Shown: positions 12,687-24,239 of the stretch, in pieces | How positions within the stretch are numbered: the stretch's first letter is position 1 | Layout: every line of letters begins with the position of its first letter | Origin: Melieria omissa | Lineage: Eukaryota; Arthropoda; Insecta; Diptera; Ulidiidae | Assembly: GCA_963971225.1 (NCBI GenBank) | Contig: OZ020267.1 | Coordinates: 51,221,993-51,285,992, forward strand | Direction: 5' to 3' | DNA: 64,000 bases | Made by a program: the position numbers and the translations under genes | The notes under the pieces: model-generated | The model's database searches: none | What the model was told of the DNA's origin: nothing | Seen by the model: the letters and a program-made list of their open reading frames with translations, nothing else

Positions 12687-13951
12687 CAGGGGTTTCCAAC
12701 AAGAGGTGTTATTTTGGTATTCAAAGAAAAATGCCATTTTTGAGATAAATGATCGGATGTTTATTTCATAATAAAAATGAAAATATGCCCTTAATAATGA
12801 AAAACAAAATCAGCCAAATGGCCACCACGACCACGCTTACAGGACCATATCCTTTTTATGAAATTTTCCATAACCAAATCGCAAAGTGGCTGCCCTATGT
12901 CCTCGATAGCCTCACGAATTCTATCTTTGAGGTCTTGAATCGACGCTGGGCTGTTGGCGTACACCTTATCTTTCACGTGGCCCCAAAGGAAGAAGTCGCA
13001 AGGTGTTAAATCACAAGATCTCGGTGGCCAATTGTGATCACCTCTTCCAGAGATAACAAGGTCCGGAAACTTTTCCCGTAAAAGAGCAATGGTTTCGTTG
13101 CTTGTGTGGCACGTAGCGCCGTCTTCTTGAAAGTAAACGTTGTCCAGATCGAACTCCGACCATAAAAAATCATTAATCATCTCTCGATAGCGCAATCCAT
13201 TTACCGTAACTGTTGATCCAACCTCATATTCGAAAAAGTAAGGTCCAATGACCCCGCCGGACCATAAACCGCACCCAACAGTCACACGTTGAGGATGGAG
13301 AGGCTTCTCAACAATAACTCTTGGGTTTTCCGAGCCCCAGATGCGACAATTTTGCTTGTTGACGTAGCCACCGAGGTGGAAATGGGCCTCATCAGTCAAG
13401 ATGATCTTTCGATGGAATTCAGGATCATTTTCATGTATTTCAGGGACCCAATCAGCAAAGACACGACGTTGTTGATGATCGGTCGGTTTGAGTTCTTGTG
13501 TTAACTGAACCTCATAAGCCTTAAGACCCAAGTCTTTATGCAAAATACGGTGTAATGACGTTTTTGGAATCCCCAATTCCAAAGAACGACGAGGAATCGA
13601 CAAACCTGGGTTTTCTTCAACACTTTGGGCTACAGCAGCAATATTCTCAGTTTTTCTTGAGCGACGTGCACGGGTTTTATTCTTCACATCACTAACTTGT
13701 CCCAACAGCTCGAATTTTTCCACCAATTTCTGTATTGCGGTCCGACAAGGTGCTTCACGACGACCCAAAAATGCTTTAGTTTTGCGAACTGTGACTGCAA
13801 GATTTTCACCATTTTTGTAGTGAATTTTAATAATTTCAATGCGTTGTTGAAGCATGTATCGTTCCATTTTTAGTAGTGGCGTAGTTTCTACTTGTCAAAT
13901 GTCAAAGAATAAAAGCTTCAAAAGTGACAGCTACCGAAATACCGGGTGATT
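12687..13951 (-). mobile_element. DD41D (rosa-type) mariner, left TIR kept, right TIR lost
   Basis: The left end CAGGGGTTTCCAACAAGAGG starts at 12687 after TA. On the right, sequence matching the second copy at 16321-16548 stops at about 13951 (CCGGGTGATT), so the last ~35 bases with the right terminal repeat are missing. The interior carries one uninterrupted transposase gene on the minus strand. With one terminus this copy should not move itself, although its protein could act on other copies. Confidence 0.8.
12791..13867 (-). CDS. Intact DD41D mariner transposase, 358 aa
   Basis: This is a cut-and-paste transposase acting in the nucleus on its own terminal repeats. The frame runs from ATG at 13867 to a stop at 12791 without interruption; 358 residues is a normal length. 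The N-terminal half carries helix-turn-helix-like DNA-binding segments (residues ~1-110). The catalytic triad is visible: D in IILTDEAHFH, D in VYFQEDGATCH, and the last D in RSCDLTPCDFFLWG. I count 41 residues between the second and third aspartates, which defines the DD41D (rosa) group. The gene has no stop or frameshift, unlike nearly every other transposase trace in the window. It is therefore recent or has been under constraint. Confidence 0.9.
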   Translation of the reverse strand: MERYMLQQRIEIIKIHYKNGENLAVTVRKTKAFLGRREAPCRTAIQKLVEKFELLGQVSDVKNKTRARRSRKTENIAAVAQSVEENPGLSIPRRSLELGIPKTSLHRILHKDLGLKAYEVQLTQELKPTDHQQRRVFADWVPEIHENDPEFHRKIILTDEAHFHLGGYVNKQNCRIWGSENPRVIVEKPLHPQRVTVGCGLWSGGVIGPYFFEYEVGSTVTVNGLRYREMINDFLWSEFDLDNVYFQEDGATCHTSNETIALLREKFPDLVISGRGDHNWPPRSCDLTPCDFFLWGHVKDKVYANSPASIQDLKDRIREAIEDIGQPLCDLVMENFIKRIWSCKRGRGGHLADFVFHY

Positions 13952-13954
13952 GGG

Positions 13955-16320
13955 CCCCATAAATAAAGATTTTCTTAACCTTTTGTTGACTCCCTCAGAA
14001 TATTATTAAATAATGCTTGCCTGATTATTTCTAATTTGAAGTGCTTGCACTATATTTTAAATCAATAAACCTATTAAATCATATTTCCCCATAAAACCTC
14101 CTAACCGAAGAATCGTTCTGTTCATATTTTATCAAAGTTTTTCCGTATACGAAAATGATTAAAACGTGTCGAATTGTTTCTTGTTTCGAAAACCCATTAA
14201 ATCATTTGTCTGCATACAAACTTTTAACCCTTCAAAAGAATGAATACACTTGTCTAATTTTTTTATTTTAAGTGTTTTCAGCAATTTTAAAGTCAATAGA
14301 TCCACCGGTTCCTGTTCTTTCATAGTCTTATGAAAACGGACCTTAACCCATTGTTTGGGCCTTTAAATTATGATTTGAATTTCAAAAAATCGTGTTTGTA
14401 GCTCAAGCGGTTTGGGCTGAGCGATGATGAATCAGTAAGTCAATCAGTCAGTCAGTCAGAACAAACAATTATATGTATGTATGTATGTACATAGTTATAA
14501 TAAATCTACAAATGTAAACATGTGCTTAATGTAATCCTTACATGGTCTTGTTGTGTTGTTGTAATGGTTGTTGCCGGAAAAATATAAAAAAAATATTACA
14601 AAACGTTAGTTTTCCATTGTTCATTTTTTCCTCGCAGACACTTGTTGCCGCATTTTTGGGGTTATGTGTTGTTTGCACTTTTCCCCGTCTCACCGCAAAA
14701 AGGGGAAAAATCGGTAGCTGCTGCTGCGGCACAATCCATAGCAACGTGTGCGAGTGGTACGTGCTTGGCATACGTACGTCAGCAACAGTTATTAGCAGCA
14801 ACATAAACAACGACAACAACAACGAAAGAGTGCATCAAGAACCGCAGTGCAACATAATTACCGATGAATGCAAAACTGAAATTGATTAGCCGAGCTTGTT
14901 TGTTGCTTCGTTCATTGTTCACGCAGCCAATTCGCAGCGTCTTCTTCGCTTTCAGTCCCGTTCAACAACCGCTCAGCGCCTAAAAACGTACGCAACTGTG
15001 GAACGGCCAATGTGTGTGTGCGGTCTGCTGCCCGTTCGGTCGGGCCTGGCTTATCCAGCGCCATGGCCTCATGAATGAATCCAGTTTTATTTTTTTTGTT
15101 TTGCTTTGCTTTGTTATTGCTTCTGTCGCATTTTTGTTATAAATATGCAGCGGTAATTTTGTTGTGGTTTCAATTTCAATGCAAAAACATACAAAACCTC
15201 TTTTGTTTATTTATAAACAATGTCTGGAACTGAGTGGTTGTGGTTGTTATTGTTGTTTTTGTTATTATTGTTTTTGCTGATGTTTTGTGACATTGGTGGC
15301 ATTGATGCTGTTGTTGTTTTGATATTGTGCCTTGCAGCGCGTCAGTCAGTCGGCCAACAAGTCAACAATTATTTAATTGTGTCGCTCAATTTATATGCAA
15401 AATCCATCAACCAAAGTGTTGGCTGCCATTGCCACACACGCACATACATACTTTATACATATTTCTATTAAATTTTAAATTTCCATACTTTCGACATTTC
15501 CGCGCCGTTTTTAGATCTGATTACTTTTATTTCGCTCGGCCATTGCAATGCGCCGAGCTGGCCTGAAGTGGCGGCAGGAAAATTTCATAATTAACAGTGC
15601 GATCACGTTTGTGTGCGTGAAATCAACAAGTGGAATCAGTTACACAAACAACACCATAAAATCGCAGTCCGTCCGGCGCTGGTGGATCAAAATTTAAGCC
15701 GCACAAGATCGGGCAACCCACAATTTAATTGCGCTGCGGCTGTACTCAGACGCACGAGAGGAGCAAAACTGTGCTCAAAGAATGCAAATTGCAAGCGATC
15801 GCGAGGAAATAATAATCAGCCACATTGCACTTTTTATGGTCGGCCATTATGCGCCCAACTTTTACGACATTCCGCCGAAAGATAAACATCCCCGTCGTAC
15901 ATGCGTGTGGGGACAGTTTCGCTTTGTAAATGGTGGCGATTCGAGTGCTCTATGAATTACAAGTCGAGTGTTGGGAAGAGTAAAGTCAATACGCAAATGT
16001 GAGTCACAAGCAAATCTTCTAAGAAACTATTGTATCATAGTTAATGGAGAAATAACTGTGTTTTAAGACTGATGACCAGATAGAACGATTTATTAGCCCA
16101 TATTGAGCTTTCTTCTGTGAAGTATCTATGGTCTGGTAGTATAATAGTATAGTCATGACATAATGATACCTTTTCGAAGGAGAAAAATCCTCATAGATAC
16201 AGGAAACGTCGCTTGATTGGCTTTGCTAAAGACGCCAGAGTTTGAAGTGGCTTTGACAGAGATTGCAAAGAGATCCGGATCATAAGTAAAATAAACTTTC
16301 AAAAGTAAAAAAAAATACGG
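13955..16320. other. Noncoding stretch with 5'UTR-like low-complexity DNA
   Basis: A (CAGT)n run lies near 14432-14460 and an (ATGT)n run near 14472-14488. About 14530-15900 is rich in TTG/GTT, CAA and CAG triplets, with scattered short frames of repeat composition. Nothing has gene structure that can be supported. Confidence 0.35.
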
Positions 16321-16548
16321 GTATATGACGTTTTTGGAATGCCCAAGATTTGACTGCATGTGACTGCAAGATTTTCACAATTTTTGTAGTGAATTTTAAT
16401 AATTTCAATGCGTTGTTGAAGCGTGTATCCTTCCATTTTTAGTAATGGCGTAGTTTCTTCTTGTCAATTGTCAAAGAATAAAAGCTTCAAAAGTGACAGC
16501 CACCGAAATACCGGGTGATTCAAAATAACACCTTGTTGGAAAACCCTA
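16321..16548 (-). mobile_element. Short deleted copy of the 12.7 kb DD41D mariner
   Basis: This fragment matches two separated parts of the element at 12687-13951 (around 13559 and 13793-13951), with the transposase middle deleted. Unlike the longer copy it keeps the terminal repeat, ending ...CCAACAAGGTGTTATTTTG on the minus strand with AGGG at the tip and TA beyond. It supplies the terminus missing from the intact-ORF copy. Confidence 0.75.
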
Positions 16549-19040
16549 TACTTACGGCCAAACTGCTCTTATTCCGTCGCAAAGCTAAACCAATTGCAAT
16601 GCGCAGCGTTTTGCCTCTTCTAACAGTCAGCAACATTTCGGCCACTTCATTAGCAACAAAGCGAAAATGGCTCCACGAACAACTGCCAAACTGCCAGTCT
16701 AACAACATCGAATTACATACATAACTACGAGTATCCAACGGCCATAAACGCGCACCTCTACAGCGAACGCCCCGCCGAATTGCGCTGCGCCAGTCGTCGC
16801 TGACTTTTTATTGTTGCACATGTGTGCAGGCAGCCGCGTTCGCAGTTAGTCTCCAATTGGCAGTAAAGGCGCAATTCTTGACATTCACCATTCCATTTTT
16901 CGAATATTTCTCGTTTCGCCTTTTGTTTGTTTGGCAACTAAACGAGACGCAGCGAAATGTGCGCTCGTTCTTGCAGGTTTGCATAGGCAGCGGCGCCACG
17001 GCCACCGTCAGCCCCCCCAGTACAATCTGAGCGATGCACCGGTTTGAGCAGTCGCCACCGAAAACGCACTAAAACACGTACGTCGGTCATTTCACTTATT
17101 AAAAAGCGCATTGAGGGAAGAATTTCGTGCTTTATAACTTCATACTGCAGCAAAGTCGTAAAAACTGCACACTACCACAACAACAACAGCCACCACTAGT
17201 GCCATTGCCATTGCGGTCTACTGTACGGTGTTGTGGCCGTATTGTGCCGTGCGGCATGTTTGGGGCGCAGCAGCGTGTCCTGGCCGCCGCGTCGGCCTTG
17301 CCTCGCTTTCGAATCGCGCGCTTTACGGCTTTACTGCCTCTGCGCTGAGCAATGAGCGTCGACAAATGTCTTGGCTGACATATGATGGATGGCGTTGTTT
17401 GTGCTATTGTTACGGTGGCTGTGGCTGTGGCTGTGGCTGACGCGGTCAAAATAATAAGGAACTAGTTTCGTTTAGTGCGAATAACCGGCATTACGTGGAA
17501 TGAAGTGTAGAAATTACGAAAAGCGGTGCGTTGTTCAATGGCAAATGTCATGCAACGTTAACATCACAACAACTACCAGCACCAAACTGGCAGCAAATAT
17601 GTGAGGACAGCAGGTGGCTCAATTATTTTCCTTACACCCAGAACTTCCTGACACCAAGAACTACAATGAACCAAAATCGATTTTTAAGATTTTACTCAAG
17701 CAGATGGCATTGCCACCTCACAACCAACATTAAGTTTCTTAAAAATACTCAAATTTTCAGACAGATCTGTCAAATACAATACGGAACAAAAGTAAATTAA
17801 AGCTTGTTGTAGTTGTGGCTTTGTAGTGGAAAGCAATTGAAATACACACCTACAAGCATTTTCGTAAGAAATACTTAAAAAGTAAACTCCATGTGCTAAG
17901 CGAACATTATTTCTTGCGTGAAAAAACCATCACATAAACCAAACAAAAGCCTGAAATGTACTACAACTATGGGGGTTTCAAATTGCTGGTGCTGGTACGC
18001 AACCCTCTCCTCTGAACATGAAATCCTGTGTGCACCACAGCTTCTATCCATCTACCACTATGTTAGTTTACTCAATTTCAATGCGGTCGTTCCAGCATAA
18101 GTGAGGCCGAACATACTAAAGCACTGTTGACTCTAAATTGGTACGCACTCCAGCAATCCCTAGAGAGTCGTTTTTGAAATGTATTAATAAAATTTCATTT
18201 GTCTCAGTATGCAATGAATGTACCTTTATCAGGTTAAAGTTTTGTAACCCTGGCTTTTTATTAGTGAGTTTTATTCGCGAAGGAGATTGCTGCTCGAAAA
18301 TTAATGTGGCCTTAGGTGGTATGACTTCCAAAATACACAGTAAGGACTCAAGTAAAGTTTTGGGCCGATTTGGTGAGTATTCATAACTCACAGGCAACAA
18401 TTTGGTATGAATCGACACTATTGTCGATGTAGTGCCGAAAGATAGCAATCCAACAAATTGCCCAAATTTACGCCCCATAGAAAAATATTGAACAATTGTT
18501 TGAAACAAAGTGCCAAGAAATTATAGTGCTGTCAAAAACCCTCAATCAATGATTGTAAAGTGGAACAAGATTGTTTCCGAGGTTAATAGAGCAGATGTTC
18601 AACGATTGATGGACAGCACCAAGAGAAATGCCCGCAAATTAATACATTCAAATGAAACATGAAATTGTTGTTTACTTATTAGGATAATTGAATAAATACC
18701 CTTTTGTTCGAGCTATAGAACAGTGGTTTAGTTGCCCAATTGAAATTATTACACCAGAAAAGATTCATAAAATTAACGATGATATCAACAATGATCGGCA
18801 AGTGAAAATGCGGGAACTTGATCTATGCCACATTTGCTGAAAATTTAGAACAAACCCATTCGTATGACAACTTCAAAGAAGTGTTTGACGATGTTCAATT
18901 GCAAAGTTTCCAAACAATTAACTATTAATTAAACATGGAGTCATTACAACATAAGAGAGATCAAGAAATTGTCGAGACAATGTGCTTTTCGTGGTGAATC
19001 GAAGCTTAAGAAGGGCCAACAAGTGTATGATAGAAGTTTC
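16549..19040. other. Noncoding, GC-richer patch then AT-rich DNA
   Basis: About 16550-17450 is GC-richer, with GCC/GCA and TGGCTG repeats (17405-17440), and looks like a 5' exon or enhancer of a developmental gene. No reliable coding frame is found. About 18100-18950 has faint protein-like patches, but every frame is broken and I could not assign it. Confidence 0.35.
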
Positions 19041-19049
19041 ATGGAATGC

Positions 19050-19450
19050 GCAGTGTTATTAGTGTTAGTAATGAAATTTTGATACGTGATCAAGGAGATT
19101 TTGGGTTCTGACATACTTACTTTTCAAGAAAATTCTATATAAATTTTCAAGGATATAAAGGATTAAAGTTTTTCAAAGGACTTTTTTCATATCCTTTTTT
19201 TACAAATAGATTAAAAATCAATTTTATTTCAATTCTTGAGCCTTTCCTCTTTCATCTGATATACATATCGCCATATTTTAACAAGGTTAAGTATTTTGTT
19301 TATTTTTTATCCCCTCCAAAATTTTGAAATCCTTTTAAAAGGACAAAGGATGTAGAAATGAAAAACTGAGTACGCAGTACTACTATGTTTGGTCTCTAGT
19401 TTCACGTCCATATGGATTTTTTCCAGTGTGAAAAATGCTGTCGCACGGTG
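19050..19450. mobile_element. MITE family A, copy 1 (left end missing)
   Basis: It is homologous to the complete copy at 32784-33377. It shares the motif ACGTGATCAAGGAGATTTTG and the right terminal repeat ending in GCATTTTTCACAC-type sequence and CGCACGGTG. The left inverted repeat is lost. It ends directly against a mariner remnant, which suggests insertion into that older element. Confidence 0.7.
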
Positions 19451-19800
19451 TTATTCATACCTTGAGAAGGGTAAAACGATCATCGCAGAGCTGTTGAATC
19501 AATTGAAAGCGTCCAAGTTCATTGTCGCAATAGTAAAATGACATAACTTAAATTATGAATTACTCCTTCATTCAGTATATACTTCAGACTTAGCTTCGTG
19601 CGACTGGAAATCCTGTTTCTAAACATGAGAAAATGCCTCGGCAATAAAAGATTTGGATTGAATGAAGGGATTATCAATGAAACAAATCTCCATTTAAATG
19701 GGCTCTGGATATTATTGGTAAAGCATCAAAAAGTTCTAGAATCGTTGAACGAAATGTTGGGAACTAAACGGAGACCATATTGAAAAATGAAATGTATTTT
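19451..19800 (+). pseudogene. Degenerate mariner (DD34D) transposase C-terminal half
   Basis: Plus-strand translation gives YLEKGKTIIAELLNQLK, then after a gap LASCDWKLFLNMRKCLGNKRFG, then a stop-ridden tail. These align with YLEKGKTINSDYYIALLERL and LAPSDYWLFADLKKMLRGKRFG in the 44543 transposase, so it is the same subfamily. Frameshifts and stops show it is long dead. Confidence 0.65.
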
Positions 19801-19849
19801 GTCAAATAGAGTGAATCGTCTTTGAAGTTGAAGTAATTTATAAGGCTAT

Positions 19850-21670
19850 CCTCGTTTTCTGTGAATTACAGAGCTTTTTTTACTTAGGTTTTTTACGTTT
19901 TCATCAGGAAAAGCAAACTGATCTTCCTTGATCTCTGATCACTCTTTGTACCGACCTTTTACTACTTAGAAGTGCTTACAGATTCAGGAGCACTGATTCA
20001 TCATTAACACAAAAGTAGCTTAGTTATACGTTTTATCGACACTGAATGCAGAATTGCAAGGTTTCGGATGCAGCCGCCAAAAGGATATAATCATAAAAGG
20101 TGTTTATTGAGTCAGAATGTGAACCCATGATTCTTTGACTTGCGGTCTACAACACCCCAGAACATACATTTAAGTTTAAACTTTGTCACTTTCGTTGTAG
20201 CTTGAAATATTTTTTAATTGCAATATATCATTACATATTTTTTAACTTTAACCTATTTTTGTTGTATATATTTCTATGTTTTTTCAATTTTGTTAAGTGA
20301 ACTCTTTGCAAAAACAAAAACTTTGAAAGCGAAAGAAAAATTTTCAAAAACTTTGAAAAACAAAGTAACAAGTGAATCTGAGTTCATACCTCAACCATGC
20401 ATTGTGCTCATAATTGGGCGATTTCAAGAGAATGGCTCCCCAAATGCCGGACGATTCCAATACAACTTGAAGCGCTGTAAAACACCTCGAATGCATTGAT
20501 GTCGTAAAAAATCATAACTCGCATCGTTGTGCGCATTTTTACCGAGGCAGAAGTGAAGTGCAGTTTTTCAGCAATGTTTTGTTTTTACTTTGTTTTCGGG
20601 CCAACGCGCATAGGTAATGCATTCGCAATTAGCGCGAAATCATGCGACTATTTACGATACTATCATCAGCGATGAATTATAAATGTTTGACTGCAAAAGT
20701 GTTGTTGCGGTTGCACTTTCCTCTCCTCAGGCGTTGGCCTTTCTTCTGGAAGTACGAAGGCTCCCCTCGGCTGCATTCCTGGCAGTGCCTGTTCGCCATG
20801 CCAACTTCTATCAAGCAAAACTTCAAAACATTGCAACTTCGAATTTTTTACGACTCTTTATTTGCCAAGAGTCAAGAGGTTTGGCTTCGACTTTGGCTGC
20901 AGCCACGACTCTGGCTCTGGCTGTGGCTCTGACTTTGGCTGCGGCTGCGACGTGGCGTGGCGTGGCGTTTTACTGCATCAGTGCTGCAGATATGCCAAGT
21001 TTTTATGCGTTTTGTTTGGAACGCATTAAAATTAAGCAAAATTGCAAGTTTTTCCAGCGATCGTAAAAATTGAATTGAAAGAGTGCGAGCGCGATAAGGT
21101 GCACTAAAAAATATAATAAAATGCAAACGACAACAACAACAGCGTCAGCGTCAGAGTCAGAGTCAGCAGGAAAAAGAAGCCAAGTTAAGCCGTAGCTTAG
21201 ATAGCGTTGAAAAGAAAGGAAAAATTGTAGGTGCTTTTTAATTGTAATGACAGAGGTGAGTGCATGAGGCGGCCAATGTCAGTCGAGGTAGTTGCTGTGG
21301 GCGGGGCGCCGCTTGCTCATTGCACACACCCAAAACCGCCGCTGGTGTAAAATTGAGGAACAACATCTAAAAAACTAGTTTAGATGAAAAGCATAGTACA
21401 TCGTATTTGTTATTTTAGCAATTCAACAAAATTTCATTTTACAATCATTACTTAACAAGTAATAAGAAAAATATGACAAACATTTTTTCCCTCTAAGAAA
21501 ATTAGATCATACAACAAAAGGATAAAAAGTGTTTTCCATAAGCAAACGTTTTGCCATGAGAACATTTTTTGGCTGGGTTTTTTGGTATTGGCTGGGTCGG
21601 AACGAATGTCCGACCCTCAACACTAAACACTCACTCGTAGTTCTTGTAGGCAAATTACAACATAAAAAAA
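19850..21670. other. Noncoding, with repeat-rich 5'UTR-like tract
   Basis: About 20530-21350 is GC-richer with repeated GGCTCTGGCTGTGG-type and CAGAGTCAGAGTCAG runs (20895-20945, 21145-21165) that produce artificial open frames. No supported gene. Confidence 0.35.
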
Positions 21671-21671
21671 A

Positions 21672-22202
21672 TAACAAGGTTCTGACAATAAATTCTGGTA
21701 GAGGGGACCAAACAAAATATACGAGATTTTAGTACCAAATTTGAATAAGTACGAAGTAAACACTTAAACACATTTTCAGTTTTGGCTTAATTCTGGCATT
21801 CAGGTTAATATCTGAGCTTTGATGTATTCAGAGACCTATAGTAGAATTATATGGCAAATATTTTCGTGGTACATTTTATCCTTAAAAAGTCCTGTTTTAC
21901 GGGACATTTTTGGCATTTTAGAAAAGAAGGGCCAAATTGACCCATACAAATAGGAGTTACAGGGTTAAAATGCTACACAAAAATGTTCTTCGTAGTATTT
22001 TACATCAAATTGCTGAACACATCACATACCTAAAATGTGAGGTTACATGGTTTTCGTATGCCGAATCACCATAAGAATGAGCAAAAAGGGGGAAACTTTG
22101 ACCCCCCCTAAAAAAAAATTCAGGCGTAAACTTTCAAAACGCCGATACACGTATATGTTTTTTTGGCCCCCTCTACCAGAATCCGTTGTCAGAACCTTGT
22201 TA
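21672..22202. mobile_element. Inverted-repeat MITE, family unassigned
   Basis: The ends read AACAAGGTTCTGACAA and, on the other strand, the same, followed by TCTGGTAGAGGGGRCCAAA in both. That makes imperfect inverted repeats of about 40 bases around a 530 bp AT-rich interior with no coding frame. The flanks are A-rich, so the target duplication cannot be read. Confidence 0.7.
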
Positions 22203-22749
22203 TTTAAAAAAAAAGTTTGATTTTGTTGTGCAGTGTTATTGGATTATCACTGCATGCTGTATAGCATAAAAAAATCTAGTGGCACAAACAGAAATTCATT
22301 TTGGGTTTAAGTTTTCCTTATATCGTACGGCAAATCAAGTGAAGTGGTAAGACAAGTGAAACTCAGTTACCGGATTCACTCAGCTTCAGTGTTTTAAACT
22401 CTGAGACCAAGCTTTACACATTCTCAACTACAACACTGAGCCATGGAGCCCGTTTCTTCAATATTTCGTTTATAATTTTCGATTTTGTAAATGAATTTCA
22501 TATTTTTGAATAAACTTTTATTCAAGGTTAACAGTTTGTAAAAATGTCAAAATGTTTGGCTCGGACAACATATTTTTGTAATGCTATACAAATGGCAAAG
22601 TTTTGCCCAAATCTACATTTTTACATATGTTGGATTTTGTTTTGATTTTTTTTAGGTTTTCTGTACAAGTTTTCACGTTCTTACTTTTCATCACTTTCGC
22701 CACATTTGAATACTTTCTCAGCTAATTTACTGTATCGTCCGTCTTGCAG

Positions 22750-23173
22750 CAAAGAGAATAGTCAATCAGGCCATATCGATACAGCTCGACAGACAACTCT
22801 ACTACAACTATTACACATCCGCCGCATTGGTGAACGGGCCGCCCACCTATCTGCCCTATCCGATCAATTTCGGCAGCAACGGCCTGCTGACGCCACACTT
22901 TTCCCATCTGACGACCTCGATACGGCCTCCCTCACCCGAACCGCCCGCACCGAGCCGCACACCGCCCAGTCCCTCGAAACCATCGCAACCATCGAACAAA
23001 TTCGCCGATACGGTGACGGCGGCCATGGCGGCGGCTGCCGTAGCCGTGTCCGGGGCGTCTTCAGCGACTGCCGCAGCAGCAACGTAGCATCAGCGTTCCG
23101 GCCATCCACGAACCGCTGCTGCAACGGCCATAGCAACAGCAACAGCGGCCGCGGCTGCCTCCGTCCTATTCGT
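22750..23173 (+). CDS. Pro/Ala-rich coding exon of an unidentified, possibly developmental, gene
   Basis: A good acceptor (CCGTCTTGCAG) ends at 22749. The frame starting in phase 2 reads KRIVNQAISIQLDRQ, then LYYNYYTSAALVNGPPTYLPY and PINFGSNGLLTPHF, then a proline/serine tract (PPSPEPPAPSRTPPSPSKPS), then poly-alanine. It reaches TAG at 23085-23087. The same frame stays open for 29 more codons, again alanine-rich, to a consensus donor GT/GTAAGT at 23173. The style (Tyr/Pro patches, Pro/Ser and Ala runs) is that of a fly transcription factor C-terminus, but I do not recognise it. An overlapping long frame at 22706-23200 is a shadow. Upstream exons were not found. Confidence 0.5.
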
Positions 23174-23643
23174 GTAAGTATGGCACCCAATAACACGTAG
23201 CTTTCATATTCACATTTCGTCGAGGTACTATGCACACTATGGCCGTGAAACAGTGATGAGACAGATTGTTTACACTACATACATATGTATGAGCAGTTGT
23301 GTGTGTGTGTGTAGGTAGATTACGATTTACCTCAAGTATGAGGCATACTTGGGCTTAGTTTCCCTCTCGACACAAACCAGTTAAAGTTTTGATGAAGTTG
23401 GGTTCGCTGTATACATTGTTCCAACCATTGTTAGAAATTTAATTATTTAATTTAATTTAACATGTAGGAATATTTCATTCAAATCTAATCTAATTCCTTG
23501 CAAATCTAAGCCTAAGGTTATTAACAAAATAGATCTATTTTTTGAAATATTTTTTTAATTGTTTAGAAATCAATCTTGTAAAGAACTTAATTCAAAGTAG
23601 TTTGAAACATACTTGCAATTGATGTTTTTAAATCGACCTCTAA

Positions 23644-24048
23644 AGGCTTGATTACACGTAACGAGTAGAGCGACGAGACATCAACTCGAACGAGTACTCG
23701 TTTCGTCTAAACGGTAAGGCGAGCTCTTGATTGAGTCAGTGATCGATGAAAGTGGCGAGAGAGCCACTAGAATCACATTTTGTTTGCTAGGACGAGCGAC
23801 CACTACTTTACCGTTATATTTTTCTCTTTTCGCAGCGATTCGCGGTATGCGTCACACACCACTTTTCGCTCGGTTGAGTTTAATTGCGCGAGTTGCTTAG
23901 TTCATTTTGTGCATTGTAAAACCGAACTGACTCGCCGCGTGTCGAAATACGTTTGAACAACTCGTCGCTTTTGCTCGATATCCCAATTCTTTCGGCCTAG
24001 TACCATTTTGATGTCTCGTCACTCGACTCGTTACGTGTAATCAAGCCT
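23644..24048. mobile_element. TAA-flanked inverted-repeat MITE within the putative intron
   Basis: The left end AGGCTTGATTACACGTAACG and the right end, its exact reverse complement, form inverted repeats of about 38 bases with few mismatches. TAA lies immediately outside on both sides (23641-23643, 24049-24051). A 3 bp TAA/TTA duplication is typical of PIF/Harbinger elements. The 405 bp interior is full of ACTCG/CGAGT motifs in both orientations and codes for nothing. Confidence 0.75.
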
Positions 24049-24205
24049 TAAGGGATCAAAAATAAATTAATATTTAGTAAAACAAATTTTTTTATTTACT
24101 TTTTTATATGTAAACAATTCGTAAATATCCTCTCTTTGTCCAAATATTCGATTCCATGCTTTCTGTTTTGGCTATCAAAATGTCCATAGAACCCTTTCCT
24201 CGCAG

Positions 24206-24239
24206 GCTCATCGCCTTCAAAACAGTACAGTACGAGTAA
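24206..24239 (+). CDS. Candidate terminal coding exon for the 22.75 kb gene
   Basis: Acceptor CCTTTCCTCGCAG ends at 24205. Joined to the donor at 23173 in phase (GT + G), the frame reads V-LIAFKTVQYE and then TAA at 24237-24239. It is tiny, and the link is inferred only from splice consensus and phase. If the TAG at 23085 is the real end, this would be spliced 3'UTR. Confidence 0.3.

Noticed and set aside
20642..21126. Overlapping open frames around 20.6-21.1 kb on both strands
   Set aside because: They arise from GGCTCTGGCTGTGG-type repeats. All frames are open at once, which argues against coding.
22706..23200. A 164-residue open frame overlapping the 22.75 kb exon
   Set aside because: It runs through the splice acceptor and is a shift of the Pro/Ala frame. 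Its composition (Arg/His/Ser-rich) is that of a shadow of GC-rich codons.
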